Source: Actinomycetospora straminea
GTDB taxonomy: Bacteria > Actinomycetota > Actinomycetes > Mycobacteriales > Pseudonocardiaceae
NCBI RefSeq assembly: GCF_028737255.1
Contig: NZ_JAQZAN010000035.1
Coordinates: 1 to 36,076 of the forward strand
DNA length: 36,076 nt
Direction of reading: 5' to 3'
Shown here: positions 23,933-32,114 of the stretch, piece by piece
Numbering within the stretch: position 1 is the first letter of the stretch
Layout of the letters: every line of letters begins with the position of its first letter
The notes under the pieces: generated by a model
Seen by the model: the letters and a program-made list of their open reading frames with translations, nothing else
Databases searched by the model: none
Told to the model about the DNA's origin: nothing
Position numbers and translations under genes: made by a program

Positions 23933-23969
23933 GTGCTGTTGTAGCCTCATGTTGAGGATACCTCAGCAC
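23933..23969. promoter_or_regulatory. Palindromic MarR operator between marR and the ABC exporter
   Basis: The core is GTAGCCTCA-TGT-TGAGGATAC (23941-23961). It is extended by GTGCTG/CAGCAC arms to 37 bases with one centre at 23951 and 14 of 18 pairs matched. It overlaps the likely -35 of marR and a possible -10 (GGATAC) of the ABC gene. Confidence 0.75.
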
Positions 23970-23994
23970 TGCCACCACTCCAGGGAGCCGCCTC

Positions 23995-25782
23995 TTGCCC
24001 CGCCCCGTCGACACCTCTCCCGAGACACGCGCCCGTGAGGCCGAGCAGGCCCGGCACGTGTCCCTGCGCCGGATCGCGCGCCTGTTCCGTCCCCACCGTG
24101 GCCCGCTCGCGGTCGTCGTCGCCGTCATCGTCGCGTCGTCGATCGTCGCCATGGCCTCGCCGTTCCTGCTGCGCGCCGTCATCGACGACGCGCTCCCGCA
24201 CCGCGACCTGCCCCTGCTCGCCTGGCTCGCCGGCGGCATGGTCGCCGTCGCCGCGGTCACCGCCGCGCTCGGCGTCGTCCAGACCTGGATCTCCACCGGC
24301 GTCGGGCAGCGCGTCATGCACCGGCTGCGCACCGACGTCTTCGCCCACCTGCAGCGGCAGTCGCTGGGCTTCTTCACGCGCACCCGCACCGGCGAGGTGC
24401 AGTCGCGCATCACCAACGACATCGGCGGCATGCAGACCGTGGTCACCTCGACCGCGACGTCGATCGCCGCCAACCTCACCACCGTCGTCGCGACCGCCGT
24501 CGCGATGGTCGCGCTGTCCTGGCAGCTCTCGCTGGTCACGCTCGTGGTGCTGCCGCCGGCGATCCTCATCAGCCGCCGCGTCGCCCGGATGCGCCGCGAG
24601 CTCACCGCCGCCCGCCAGCGCGAGCTCGCCGACCTCAACGTCACCATCGAGGAGGGCCTGTCGGTCGACGCCGCCGCGCTGCACCGCACCCTCGGCACCG
24701 GCCCCGCGCTGGTCGACCGCTTCACGGCGTCGTCGGCGCGCCTCACCGACCTCGAGCTGCGCAGCCAGCTCGCCGGCCGCTGGCGCATGGCCACGATGAG
24801 CGTGGTCTTCGCCGCGATCCCGGCGCTGATCTACCTCGGCGCCGGGCTGCCCTGGACCGTCGGCGCGCTCTCGATCGGCACGCTCGTCGCCTTCACCTCG
24901 CTGCAGGCCGGCATCTTCCGGCCGCTCTCGGGGCTGCTCGACGTCGGCGTGCAGGTGGCCAGCTCGCTCGCCCTGTTCTCACGGATCTTCGAGTACCAGG
25001 ACCTGGTCGTGGACATCGCCGACCCGGAGCACCCCGTGGAGCTCTCCGGTGGGATCGAGGGGGTCCGGGGCGAGGTCCGCATCGAGGGCGTCACCTTCAC
25101 CCACCCCGGCGGCGACCGCCCCGCCGTCGACGACGTCGACCTCGTGATCCCCGCGGGCACGACGCTCGCGCTGGTGGGGGAGACGGGGTCGGGCAAGACG
25201 ACGCTCGGCGCGCTCGTCGCCCGCCTCCACGACCCCGACGCCGGGCGGATCACCATCGACGGCGTCGACCTGCGCGACCTGCGCCTCGCCGACCTCGCCC
25301 GCGTCGTCGGCGTCGTCAGCCAGGAGACCTACCTGCTGCACACCACCGTGCGGGAGAACCTGCGGGCCGCGAAGCCCGACGTGACCGACGCCGAGGTCGA
25401 GGCGGCCGCCCGCGCGGCGCGCATCCACGACGTCGTCGCCGCGCTGCCCGAGGGCTACGACACGATGGTCGGCGCCCGTGGCCACCGGTTCTCCGGCGGC
25501 GAGAAGCAGCGCATCGCGATCGCCCGCACGCTGCTGCGCGACCCGCGCGTGCTCGTCCTCGACGAGGCCACGAGCGCGCTGGACACCGAGACCGAGCGGG
25601 CCGTGCAGCTCGCCCTCGACGACCTCGCGCGCCACCGCACCACGCTGACCATCGCCCACCGCCTCTCGACGGTGCGCCACGCCGACCGCATCGCGGTGCT
25701 CGACCACGGCCGCGTGGTCGAGAGCGGGACGCACGCCGAGCTGGTCGACCGCGAGGGTCGCTACGCGGCACTCGCCGCCTGA
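23995..25782 (+). CDS. ABC exporter, fused membrane and ATPase domains
   Basis: This is a 595-aa half-transporter of the MsbA/multidrug type, expected to work as a dimer in the inner membrane. Six helices fill residues 35-320. The ATPase has Walker A GETGSGKT (about 395-402), a Q-loop at [13 protein letters not shown], signature [16 protein letters not shown] (about 499), Walker [13 protein letters not shown] and H-loop IAHRLST. The start is TTG 23995 with AGGGAG seven bases upstream. It is divergent from a MarR repressor with a shared palindrome, the arrangement of an inducible efflux pump. The substrate is unknown. Confidence 0.94.
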   Translation: MPRPVDTSPETRAREAEQARHVSLRRIARLFRPHRGPLAVVVAVIVASSIVAMASPFLLRAVIDDALPHRDLPLLAWLAGGMVAVAAVTAALGVVQTWISTGVGQRVMHRLRTDVFAHLQRQSLGFFTRTRTGEVQSRITNDIGGMQTVVTSTATSIAANLTTVVATAVAMVALSWQLSLVTLVVLPPAILISRRVARMRRELTAARQRELADLNVTIEEGLSVDAAALHRTLGTGPALVDRFTASSARLTDLELRSQLAGRWRMATMSVVFAAIPALIYLGAGLPWTVGALSIGTLVAFTSLQAGIFRPLSGLLDVGVQVASSLALFSRIFEYQDLVVDIADPEHPVELSGGIEGVRGEVRIEGVTFTHPGGDRPAVDDVDLVIPAGTTLALVGETGSGKTTLGALVARLHDPDAGRITIDGVDLRDLRLADLARVVGVVSQETYLLHTTVRENLRAAKPDVTDAEVEAAARAARIHDVVAALPEGYDTMVGARGHRFSGGEKQRIAIARTLLRDPRVLVLDEATSALDTETERAVQLALDDLARHRTTLTIAHRLSTVRHADRIAVLDHGRVVESGTHAELVDREGRYAALAA

Positions 25783-25812
25783 CCGGCCCCCGACCGACCC
25801 GGAACACACGAC

Positions 25813-25842
25813 GGCCCGCCCCGACGGGGGTCGGAGCGGGCC
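25813..25842. terminator. Hairpin terminator after the ABC exporter
   Basis: The 13-bp stem has one mismatch (25813-25825 with 25830-25842) and a GGGG loop. It lies between the ABC stop and the convergent 58-aa gene, so it can serve both. Confidence 0.75.
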
Positions 25843-25867
25843 AGGGTGGTCACGGTGTCGGCGCCGG

Positions 25868-26044
25868 TCAGCGCGAGCGGTCGATCCAGCGGGCGTCGAC
25901 GCCGTTGCGGTGCTGCTCGATGCGGCGCAGCCGGGTGCGCGCCTGGTGGGTCAGGCCGTCGAGCCGGTCGAGGAGCTGGCGCAGCTCCGCGATCTCGGTG
26001 TCGAGGGCGTCGACCTCGGAGTCGGGGGTGGTGCTGAGGGACAC
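25868..26044 (-). CDS. Small coiled-coil protein (58 aa), unknown function
   Basis: A short minus-strand frame runs from GTG 26044 to TGA 25868. The protein starts VSLSTTPDSEVDALDTEIAE and is almost wholly helical, with heptad-like Leu/Ile spacing (ALDTEIAELRQLLDRLDGL). It ends with a basic stretch HRNGVDARWIDRSR. A terminator-like hairpin follows, and codon third positions are strongly G/C. The Shine-Dalgarno is weak (GCGAGA). It resembles short actinobacterial helical hypotheticals, but no family was recognised. Confidence 0.55.
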   Translation of the reverse strand: MSLSTTPDSEVDALDTEIAELRQLLDRLDGLTHQARTRLRRIEQHRNGVDARWIDRSR

Positions 26045-26252
26045 GGGTTCTCGCTTCGCGGACGCGGGTGTACGGGGAGCGGTGGCCTCCCGGCGTGTCG
26101 ACCGGGCGGTCCCGGGCGCCGGCCGGACGACCCGCTACCGAGGAGGTTCCGGATCGATCCAGTAACGCCTCGTCCATGCTACGCCGGACTCCGTTGCGCG
26201 CCACCGGCGACCCGCGTGCAGGACGCCCGGTCGGGTGGGTAGCCGGACGCCC
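26045..26252. other. Divergent intergenic region before the dioxygenase
   Basis: These 208 bases lie between the 58-aa gene and the dioxygenase. Two slightly AT-richer patches occur, but no clear promoter, operator dyad or RNA element was recognised. The dioxygenase ATG at 26253 has only a weak GGTGGG at a long distance. Confidence 0.35.
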
Positions 26253-27020
26253 ATGCGAGTGACGAGCGAGCACCCGAGCCCCGTGGCGGACCGTGCCGAC
26301 GACCCCGTCCTCGACCGGGCCCGCGCGGCCGTGGTCGACCCCGGCGCCCACGTCGTGCCGGGCACCGACGTGCTGCACCGGCTCGGCGTCGACGGGACCC
26401 GCTGGGCGGCCTTCGCCGACCACTGGGACGACCTCGCCGCCGACCCCTACGCCGCGCGCTCGGGCACCGAGCGCCGCCGCCGGTACGGCCGGTTCTCCGT
26501 CACCCCGGACGGGCGGCGCGAGCTCACGCCCCACGGCGAGTTCCGCCAGCCCGCCGACACCAACCCGCTCTTCGTCGACGAGGGCCGCGCCTTCGAGCCC
26601 CTCACCGACGCCTTCCTCACCGACTCGATCCTCGACGGCGTCCTCGCCCTGCTCGGCGGGATCGCCGGCGCGCTCGACGACCCGCCGCGCTGAGACGTCC
26701 ACGTCCACCCGTTCCGGGTGCTGGGCTCCGCCGACAGCCGCGGCGACGCGACCCCCGAGGGCCGCCACCAGGACGGCGTCACGCTGGTGTCCTCGCTGCT
26801 CGTGGACCGGGACAACGCCACCGGCGGCGCGAGCACCGTCATCGACGGCGACGGCCGCGAGATCCTCACCACGACGCTGGCCGAGCACGGGACGCTGCTC
26901 GTCGGCGACGACCGGCGCACCTGGCACGGCGTCGAGCCGATCCGGCCCGTCGACCCGGCGAAGCCGGCACGGCGCGACGTCCTCGTCGTCACCTTCATGC
27001 GCCCGGCGGGTGACGCGTGA
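26253..27020 (+). pseudogene. 2-oxoglutarate/Fe(II) dioxygenase (2OG-Fe_dioxy family), interrupted by one in-frame TGA
   Basis: The 255-codon frame encodes a PF10014-type dioxygenase, the family of bacterial free-amino-acid hydroxylases such as isoleucine 4-hydroxylase. TGA at 26691-26693 (codon 147) splits it. The same frame continues with DVHVHPFRVL, TPEGRHQDGV (Fe ligands His172 and Asp174), NATGGAST, RRTWHGVEPI (His225) and ARRDVLVVTF (2-oxoglutarate Arg). A Trp (TGG) is expected at the stop. Everything catalytic lies after it, so the first half alone would be inactive; GTG 26718 is a possible restart. The end overlaps the methyltransferase start as GTGA, showing an operon. A sequencing error or a recent nonsense mutation are the likeliest explanations. 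Confidence 0.82.
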
Positions 27021-28015
27021 CCGCGACGCCGTCGACACAGCCCGACGACATCGTCACCGTCGAGTCCGTCGCGGACGCGGCGTCCTGGGACGACCGCGAC
27101 GCCGTGGTCGCCTGCCTGCGCGAGACGCCGCCGCGCATCCCCGCCTGGTACGGCTACGACGCCGTCGGCGCGGACCTGTGGGTCGAGCTCTCGCAGCTGC
27201 CGTCGTACTACCTGTTGCCGGCGGAGTTCGGGCTCCTCGAGCGCCACGCCGACGAGGTCGCCGACCGGGTCGGCGCCCACGTCGCCGAGCTGGGCAGCGG
27301 CAGCGCGGCCAAGACCCGCCTCCTGCTCGGGGCGTGCCAGCGGCGGCGCCCGACGACCTACCTGCCGATCGACGTGACCCGCGCGATGCTCGAGCGCAGC
27401 GCCGCCGCGCTGCCCGCCGAGATCGACGGGCTGACCGTGCAGGGGCTGTGGGGCCGCTACGAGGCCGCGCTCGCCCACCTGCGCGAGCACCGGCCCGGCC
27501 CGCTCACCGTCGTCTGGCTGGGCAGCGCCGTCGGCAACACCACCACCGCCGAGCGCGCCGCCCTGCTCGACGACGTGGCCGCCACCCTCGAGACCGGCGA
27601 CCACTTCCTCGTGACCGCCGACCTCCTCAAACCCGGTGACGTGCTCGAGGCCGCCTACAACGACCCGCCCGGCGCCACCGCCCAGGCGCGGTTCCGGCTC
27701 AACCAGCTCGAGCACTTCACCCGGGTCTTCGACGGCGACGCCCGCACCGACCGCTTCTACCCGCGGGCGCGGTGGGACCCGGAGGTCTCGGCGGTCGTCG
27801 GGCACCTGTTCTCGACCGAGGACCAGACGGTCACGTTCCGGGGCCTCGGCCACGCGGTCGACCTGCGTCGCGGGGACTCGCTGGTGCACGGCTACTCGGT
27901 GAAGTTCGGGCGCCCGGAGTTCGTCGCGGAGGCCGCGGCCGCCGGCTTCGCGCTCGACACCGAGTGGGTCGACCCGGTGTGGCAGTACGGGCTGTTCCTG
28001 TTCAGGAGGGCGTGA
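27017..28015 (+). CDS. EgtD-family SAM-dependent N-methyltransferase
   Basis: This 332-aa protein matches Methyltransf_33, the fold of histidine trimethyltransferase EgtD. Conserved are WYGYDAVGADLW, LPSYYLLPAE, the SAM loop ELGSGSAAKT (91-100), LGSAVGNTTT (Asn174, like EgtD Asn166), AAYNDPPGATAQ (Tyr214) and YSVKF (Ser294, like Ser284). The EgtD residues that hold the histidine side chain differ by my alignment: Glu282 becomes Gly292 and Met252 becomes Gly262. It probably methylates another amino acid. No egtA, egtB, egtC or egtE is nearby. The GTG start overlaps the dioxygenase stop. The 3' end overlaps the convergent TetR gene by 14 bases. Confidence 0.9.
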   Translation: MTATPSTQPDDIVTVESVADAASWDDRDAVVACLRETPPRIPAWYGYDAVGADLWVELSQLPSYYLLPAEFGLLERHADEVADRVGAHVAELGSGSAAKTRLLLGACQRRRPTTYLPIDVTRAMLERSAAALPAEIDGLTVQGLWGRYEAALAHLREHRPGPLTVVWLGSAVGNTTTAERAALLDDVAATLETGDHFLVTADLLKPGDVLEAAYNDPPGATAQARFRLNQLEHFTRVFDGDARTDRFYPRARWDPEVSAVVGHLFSTEDQTVTFRGLGHAVDLRRGDSLVHGYSVKFGRPEFVAEAAAAGFALDTEWVDPVWQYGLFLFRRA

Positions 28016-28616
28016 TCTCCCTGGTGCGCAGCCCGTGCACGAGCTGGTCGACCAGCGTGCGGGCGAACGCCTCGGTCAGCGGCTGGTCGGGGATGAGCAG
28101 CCGGTGGTAGCAGGCGCCCCACAGCTGGTCGACCACGGCCTCGGCGTCGACGTCGACGCGCACCTGGCCGCGGTCGCGGGCCGCCTCGACCGCCGCGACC
28201 GCGAGCGCCCGGCGCGGGGCCGAGTAGTGCTCGCGGTAGGCGGCGGCGAGCTCGGGGTCGGTCTGCGACGACCCGATGAGCTCCGCGATCACCCGCCCCG
28301 CGGTCGTCCCCGTCACCAGCCGCACGAAGGCGAGCAGCTGCTCGGTGAGGTCGGCGGCGATGTCGCCGGTGTCGGGGAAGGCCAGCGTGCTCTCGACGGT
28401 GCGGAAGTACGCCTCGGCGGCGAGCGCCCCGCGGGAGGGCCACCACTTGTGCAGTGTGGTCCGGCTCGCGCCCGAGATCGCCGAGACGCGCTCGAAGGTG
28501 AAGCCGGCCATGCCCTCGGCGAGCAGCAGATCGCCCGCGGCGGCGAGCACCTCGCCGCGGACCTCGTCCGCGGGTCGGCGCCCCCGACCCCGCCGCGGGG
28601 TCTGCTGCTCGGTCAT
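28002..28616 (-). CDS. TetR-family transcriptional regulator
   Basis: This 204-aa regulator has an N-terminal helix-turn-helix after a basic tail: LAAAGDLLLAEGMAGFTFERV, then SGASRTTLHKWWPSRGALAAEAYF. The ligand domain ends with a TetR_C-type VDQLWGACYHRLLIPDQPLTEAFA. ATG 28616 lies ten bases after the stop of the second SDR gene, so it is the last gene of an SDR-SDR-TetR operon. No good Shine-Dalgarno is visible; GTG 28625 could also start it. Its stop lies inside the end of the convergent methyltransferase gene. It probably represses its own operon through the inverted repeat near 30299. Confidence 0.88.
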   Translation of the reverse strand: MTEQQTPRRGRGRRPADEVRGEVLAAAGDLLLAEGMAGFTFERVSAISGASRTTLHKWWPSRGALAAEAYFRTVESTLAFPDTGDIAADLTEQLLAFVRLVTGTTAGRVIAELIGSSQTDPELAAAYREHYSAPRRALAVAAVEAARDRGQVRVDVDAEAVVDQLWGACYHRLLIPDQPLTEAFARTLVDQLVHGLRTREITPS

Positions 28617-28626
28617 CGGGATCACG

Positions 28627-29523
28627 CTAGTCACGCGCCAGGGCCCGGGGGTGCAGCAGGTCGTCGAGCCCGATGCGCCGGTAGAACTCGGTGCGGACAC
28701 GGTCGCCGACGGCGTTGACGACCTCGGCGCCGTCGTCCGCCGGGTCCACGTGCACCCGGAACGGCCGCTGTCCGGCCGGGGTGTCGACGACCCGGACGAT
28801 CGCGCGGGCGACCTCGGCGGGGTCGGCGTCGGCCGGCGCGAGCTCGGCGAGGCGCGCCCCGACCTGGTCCATCAGCCCGCCGTAGCGTTCCTCGTACGCG
28901 GCGGCCACCGCCTCGTCGGCCGCGTGGCCGGCGTGCGCGAAGTGGTTCGTGCCGCTGGTGAACGACCCGGGCACGACGATCGAGGTGTCGACGCCGAACC
29001 GCGCGAGCTCGGCGGCGTAGCTGACCGCGAGCGAGTCCATCCCCGCCTTGGCCGCGAAGTACGGCGCGAGGTAGGGCGGGGTGCCGCCGCGGGTGCTCGT
29101 CGACCCGACCCACAGCACGAGACCGTGTCCCTGGGCCCGCAGGTGGGGGAGGGCCGCGCGGTTGAGGCGCTGGGTGGAGACGACGTTGGTGTCGTAGACG
29201 CTCGCGAGCTGGTCGGGGGTGAACGCCTCGGTCGGGCCGAGCACCATGTGCCCGGCGTTGTGGATCACCACGTCCAGCCCGCCGCTGTCGGCGACGACCC
29301 GGTCGACCGCGGCGTCCACCGACGCCTGGTCGGCGACGTCGAGCTCGACGGTCCGCAGGTCCACCCCGTGCTCGGCGGCGAACGCCGCGGCGTCGGCGAC
29401 GGCGGGGGCGTTGCGGCCGGCGGTGTCGCGGATGCCGGCGTGGACGGTGTGCCCGGCCTGCGCCAGCGCGCGGGCGGTCATGGCGCCGAACCCGCTGGAG
29501 GCGCCGCTGATGACGATGATCAT
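28627..29523 (-). CDS. Short-chain dehydrogenase/reductase (SDR)
   Basis: This is a 298-aa NAD(P)-dependent oxidoreductase. The cofactor loop is SGASSGFG near residue 6. HNAG follows strand 4, the catalytic Ser lies in VGSTSTRGG, and Tyr/Lys in YFAAKAGM. The length is longer than classical SDRs (about 250) because of a C-terminal extension ending in a helical tail, EFYRRIGLDDLLHP. ATG 29523 has GGAGA five bases upstream. It lies between another SDR (12 bases upstream) and the TetR gene. The substrate is unknown. Confidence 0.92.
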   Translation of the reverse strand: MIIVISGASSGFGAMTARALAQAGHTVHAGIRDTAGRNAPAVADAAAFAAEHGVDLRTVELDVADQASVDAAVDRVVADSGGLDVVIHNAGHMVLGPTEAFTPDQLASVYDTNVVSTQRLNRAALPHLRAQGHGLVLWVGSTSTRGGTPPYLAPYFAAKAGMDSLAVSYAAELARFGVDTSIVVPGSFTSGTNHFAHAGHAADEAVAAAYEERYGGLMDQVGARLAELAPADADPAEVARAIVRVVDTPAGQRPFRVHVDPADDGAEVVNAVGDRVRTEFYRRIGLDDLLHPRALARD

Positions 29524-29535
29524 GTCTGTCTCCTC

Positions 29536-30276
29536 TCAGGCCAGTCCGCCGTTGGCGAACAGGGTCTGGCCGTTGACCCACCGGGCGGGCCCGGCGAGGA
29601 ACGCGACGGCCTCGGCGATGTCGTCCGGCTGGCCGAGGCGCTCGAGCGGCGGGGCCGCGGCGAGGCCCGCGATCTGCTCCTCGGACTTGCCGTCGAGGAA
29701 CAGCGGGGTGGCCGTCGGCCCGGGCGCGACGGCGTTGACGGTGACGTCGCGGCCGCGCATCTCGCGGGCGAGCACCGGCACGAGCGCCTCGACCGCGCCC
29801 TTGCTGGCGACGTAGGCGCCGTAGGTCGGGAAGGACAGGCGCGTGACCGTCGTCGAGAACGCGATGATCGCGCCGCCGGACCGGACCCGGCGGGCGGCCA
29901 GCTGCGCGACGACGACGGTGCCGCGGATGTTGGTGCGGTGCATGCGGTCGAGGTCGTCGAGGTCGAGCTCGGCGATCGGGGACAGGACCATGATCCCGGC
30001 CGTGTTGACGACGACGTCGACGCCGCCGAACGCCTGCTCGACCGCGTCGAACGCGGCGGCCATCTCCTCGGGGTCGGCGACGTCGCCGCCGACGGCGATC
30101 GCCCGCCCGCCGGCGGTCTCGATCGCGGCCACGACCTCCTCGGCGCGGGCCTTGTTGCCCGCGTAGTGCACGCCGACGGCCATGCCGTCGGCGGCGAGGC
30201 GCTCGGCCACCGCCCGGCCGATGCCGCCGGAGCCGCCCGTGACGAGCGCGGCGCGGGTGGTCTCGGTGCTGCTCAT
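29536..30276 (-). CDS. Short-chain dehydrogenase/reductase (SDR)
   Basis: This is a 246-aa classical SDR. Cofactor motif TGGSGGIG is near residue 14, followed by VNTAG, Ser in AFSTTVTRLS and catalytic YVASK. The C-terminus has the LARLGQP-like ERLGQPDDIAEAVAFLAG pattern and ends NGQTLFANGGLA, typical of 3-oxoacyl-ACP reductase-like SDRs. ATG 30276 has GGAGG four to five bases upstream; a longer frame to 30471 crosses the promoter and is not real. It is first in the SDR-SDR-TetR operon. Substrate unknown. Confidence 0.92.
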   Translation of the reverse strand: MSSTETTRAALVTGGSGGIGRAVAERLAADGMAVGVHYAGNKARAEEVVAAIETAGGRAIAVGGDVADPEEMAAAFDAVEQAFGGVDVVVNTAGIMVLSPIAELDLDDLDRMHRTNIRGTVVVAQLAARRVRSGGAIIAFSTTVTRLSFPTYGAYVASKGAVEALVPVLAREMRGRDVTVNAVAPGPTATPLFLDGKSEEQIAGLAAAPPLERLGQPDDIAEAVAFLAGPARWVNGQTLFANGGLA

Positions 30277-30298
30277 GCTCTCCTCCGGTCCTCGATGT

Positions 30299-30340
30299 GG
30301 ACGCTGTGCCCATATAAACCATGAAGTGTGCATAGCGTCC
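30299..30340. promoter_or_regulatory. Inverted repeat upstream of the SDR operon, candidate TetR operator
   Basis: GGACGCTGTGC (30299-30309) pairs with GCATAGCGTCC (30330-30340), 10 of 11 bases, around a 20-base AT-rich spacer with TTTATAT on minus that could be the -10. It is 23 bases upstream of the first SDR start. The following 30341-30492 holds nothing recognisable. Confidence 0.55.
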
Positions 30341-30492
30341 ATATCTGAGGGAGTGGCGGCCGTCACGACGCCGAGCGGGCCCCCGGAGCGGGACGGCGCA
30401 CGGGGTGTGCCAGCGGTGCGTCCTCGCTGGCACTCATCGCCAGGATCGCCACATCCTCGCGAGCGCGACACGCCGAGGGGCGCGCCCGGACC

Positions 30493-30978
30493 TCACCCCG
30501 CGGCGATCTCCAGCAGCGTCCCGCCGGTGAGCTCGACGAGCTCCTCGGCCGTCGTCGGGAACATCGCGTGCTCGTCGCCCGCGCCCGCCCAGACCGTCGC
30601 GTGGGCGGTGAGCGCGACGTCGACGAGGCACGGCAGCGGCGCCGGGTGCCCGACGGGCGCCACGCCCCCGACGCGCTGGCCGGTCGCGCGCAGCACGGTC
30701 TCGCGGTCGGCGCGCTTCACCCGGCGCTTGGCGACGCCGAGGTGCGCCGCGACGCGGCCGGGGTCGACGCGGTGCGCGCCCGAGGCCAGCACGAGCACGA
30801 CGCCGTCGCCGGCGGTGAACACGAGGCTGTTGGCGATGGCGCCGACCGCGCAGCCCAGCTGCTCGGCCGCGGCCGCCGCCGAGGGCACCGCGGTGTCGAA
30901 CGTCCGGATCTCCCGCGGCGACCCCGCCGCCGCGAGGGCCCGCCGCACCGCGTCCCGGCCCGTCGTCCCGATCTCCAC
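30493..30978 (-). CDS. YbaK/EbsC-type aminoacyl-tRNA deacylase-like protein
   Basis: This 161-aa protein has the ProRS-editing (INS-like) fold. Blocks include PSAAAAAEQLGCAVGAIANSLVF, ASGAHRVDPGRVAAHLG and the substrate-loop GQRVGGVAPVGHPAPLP. Such proteins remove mischarged amino acids from tRNA. The position usually Lys in YbaK (K-T/S-L) is Asn here (ANSLVF), so activity or specificity may differ. The GTG start lacks a Shine-Dalgarno, but TAGCCT ends eight bases upstream, pointing to a leaderless mRNA. It stands alone on minus, between the SDR operon and the dehydrogenase. Confidence 0.87.
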   Translation of the reverse strand: MEIGTTGRDAVRRALAAAGSPREIRTFDTAVPSAAAAAEQLGCAVGAIANSLVFTAGDGVVLVLASGAHRVDPGRVAAHLGVAKRRVKRADRETVLRATGQRVGGVAPVGHPAPLPCLVDVALTAHATVWAGAGDEHAMFPTTAEELVELTGGTLLEIAAG

Positions 30979-31022
30979 AGCGGCGCAGGCTAGGACGGCG
31001 ACCGGGCGGCCCGCGAGCGGGA

Positions 31023-32114
31023 TCAGGCCGTGAAGACCGTCTGGACGCCCGCGTGCCGGCGCCCGTCGGCGAGGGCGACGAGGTGCCCGGGCGCCTCGGC
31101 CAGCGGGACGCGGTCGGTGACCACGTGCGCGAGCAGGTCGTCACCCCGGGCCGCGAGCAGGTCCAGCGTCGCGGCCGAGAGGCGGTCGCGGTCCCAGCTC
31201 CCGCGCAGCGAGCGCGGCACCCGCCCGATCTGGGCGCACCGCACCCCGAGCCCGTTGTGGTGGAACTCCTCGCCGAGCCGCACCGCCTCCGCGCCGTCGG
31301 CGTAGAAGGCGAGGTCGACGACCGTCGCCTGGGGCCGCAGCAGCCGCAGGGCGGTCGCCAGCGCCGCCGCCCGGCCGCGGCACTGGAAGACGACGTCGGC
31401 GCCGTGGTCGCCCGGGCCGTGGCGCCAGCCGCGCTTGAGGTCGGCGACGACGCCCGGTTCGTCGGGGTCCCGGGTGGCGAGCCCGAGCGCCTCCGCGACG
31501 GCCCGACGGCCGGGCGTGGGATCGAGCACGGTCACCGACGCCGCCCCGAGCTCCGCGGCGAACAGCGCGGTCAGCAGACCGACGACGCCGGCGCCGACGA
31601 CGGCGACGACGCGGTCGCGCACCCCGCCGTCGAGCGTGTCGCCGCCCTCCTCGGCCGCCGCGTGGAGGACGCCGTTGGCGCAGATCGGGCCCATGTGCGC
31701 GGCGTAGATCCCGAGCACGGGGTCGAGACCGGGCGGCAGCGGGACGACCCGCTCGGTCACCGGGTCGGCGCGGTGCGCGGTGCGGTGCCCGTAGGTCATG
31801 GCCACGAGGTCACCGACGGCGCGCCCCGACGCGGGGCCGGCGTCGACGACCTCGCCGACCTGCATGTAGCCCACCTTGCGCACGGGGTAGCCGGCGCCGG
31901 GGCGGGTGCCGTCGAAGAGCCCGAGCTCCTGGTCCCAGGCCGTGGCGAGCATCGGGTTGGTGCCCTTGACCCAGCTCAGGTCGGTGCCGGCCGAGAGCCC
32001 GGAGAACCGCGTGACGACGTCGAACCCGCCCTCGGGGCGGGGGCCGGCCGGCTCGTCGGGCACGAACCGCACCCGTCCCGGCCCGTCGACGACCAGCAGC
32101 AGCGACTCAGGCAT
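31023..32114 (-). CDS. MDR-family dehydrogenase, probably zinc-independent
   Basis: This is a 363-aa medium-chain dehydrogenase/reductase. The Rossmann loop VVAVVGAGVVGLLTALFAAELGAASVTVLD is clear. The usual zinc site GHE is absent: GYMQVGEVVDAG stands there, and SGLSAGTDLSW replaces the Cys region. This is the pattern of BchC-like (bacteriochlorophyllide or sugar-type) members. It probably oxidises or reduces a hydroxyl on a bulky substrate using NAD(P). ATG 32114 overlaps the Gfo/Idh stop by eight bases, so the two are coupled. The neighbouring glycosyltransferases on plus suggest a sugar or polyol derivative. Confidence 0.87.
   Translation of the reverse strand: MPESLLLVVDGPGRVRFVPDEPAGPRPEGGFDVVTRFSGLSAGTDLSWVKGTNPMLATAWDQELGLFDGTRPGAGYPVRKVGYMQVGEVVDAGPASGRAVGDLVAMTYGHRTAHRADPVTERVVPLPPGLDPVLGIYAAHMGPICANGVLHAAAEEGGDTLDGGVRDRVVAVVGAGVVGLLTALFAAELGAASVTVLDPTPGRRAVAEALGLATRDPDEPGVVADLKRGWRHGPGDHGADVVFQCRGRAAALATALRLLRPQATVVDLAFYADGAEAVRLGEEFHHNGLGVRCAQIGRVPRSLRGSWDRDRLSAATLDLLAARGDDLLAHVVTDRVPLAEAPGHLVALADGRRHAGVQTVFTA

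Noticed and set aside
26691..26693. The in-frame TGA as a selenocysteine codon
   Set aside because: No SECIS-like hairpin was seen just downstream, the family has no Cys/Sec there, and a Trp is expected.
27017..28015. Assigning the methyltransferase as egtD in an ergothioneine cluster
   Set aside because: None of egtA, egtB, egtC or egtE is present and the histidine-selecting residues differ, so the gene symbol was withheld.
13796..28616. DUF7144 and the TetR protein both begin MTEQQTP
   Set aside because: The rest of the proteins are unrelated and the shared seven residues are low-complexity; taken as coincidence.
30491..30508. CTCACC-N6 near the YbaK stop as another dyad copy
   Set aside because: The right half (CGATCT) does not match GGATGA and it is coding sequence.
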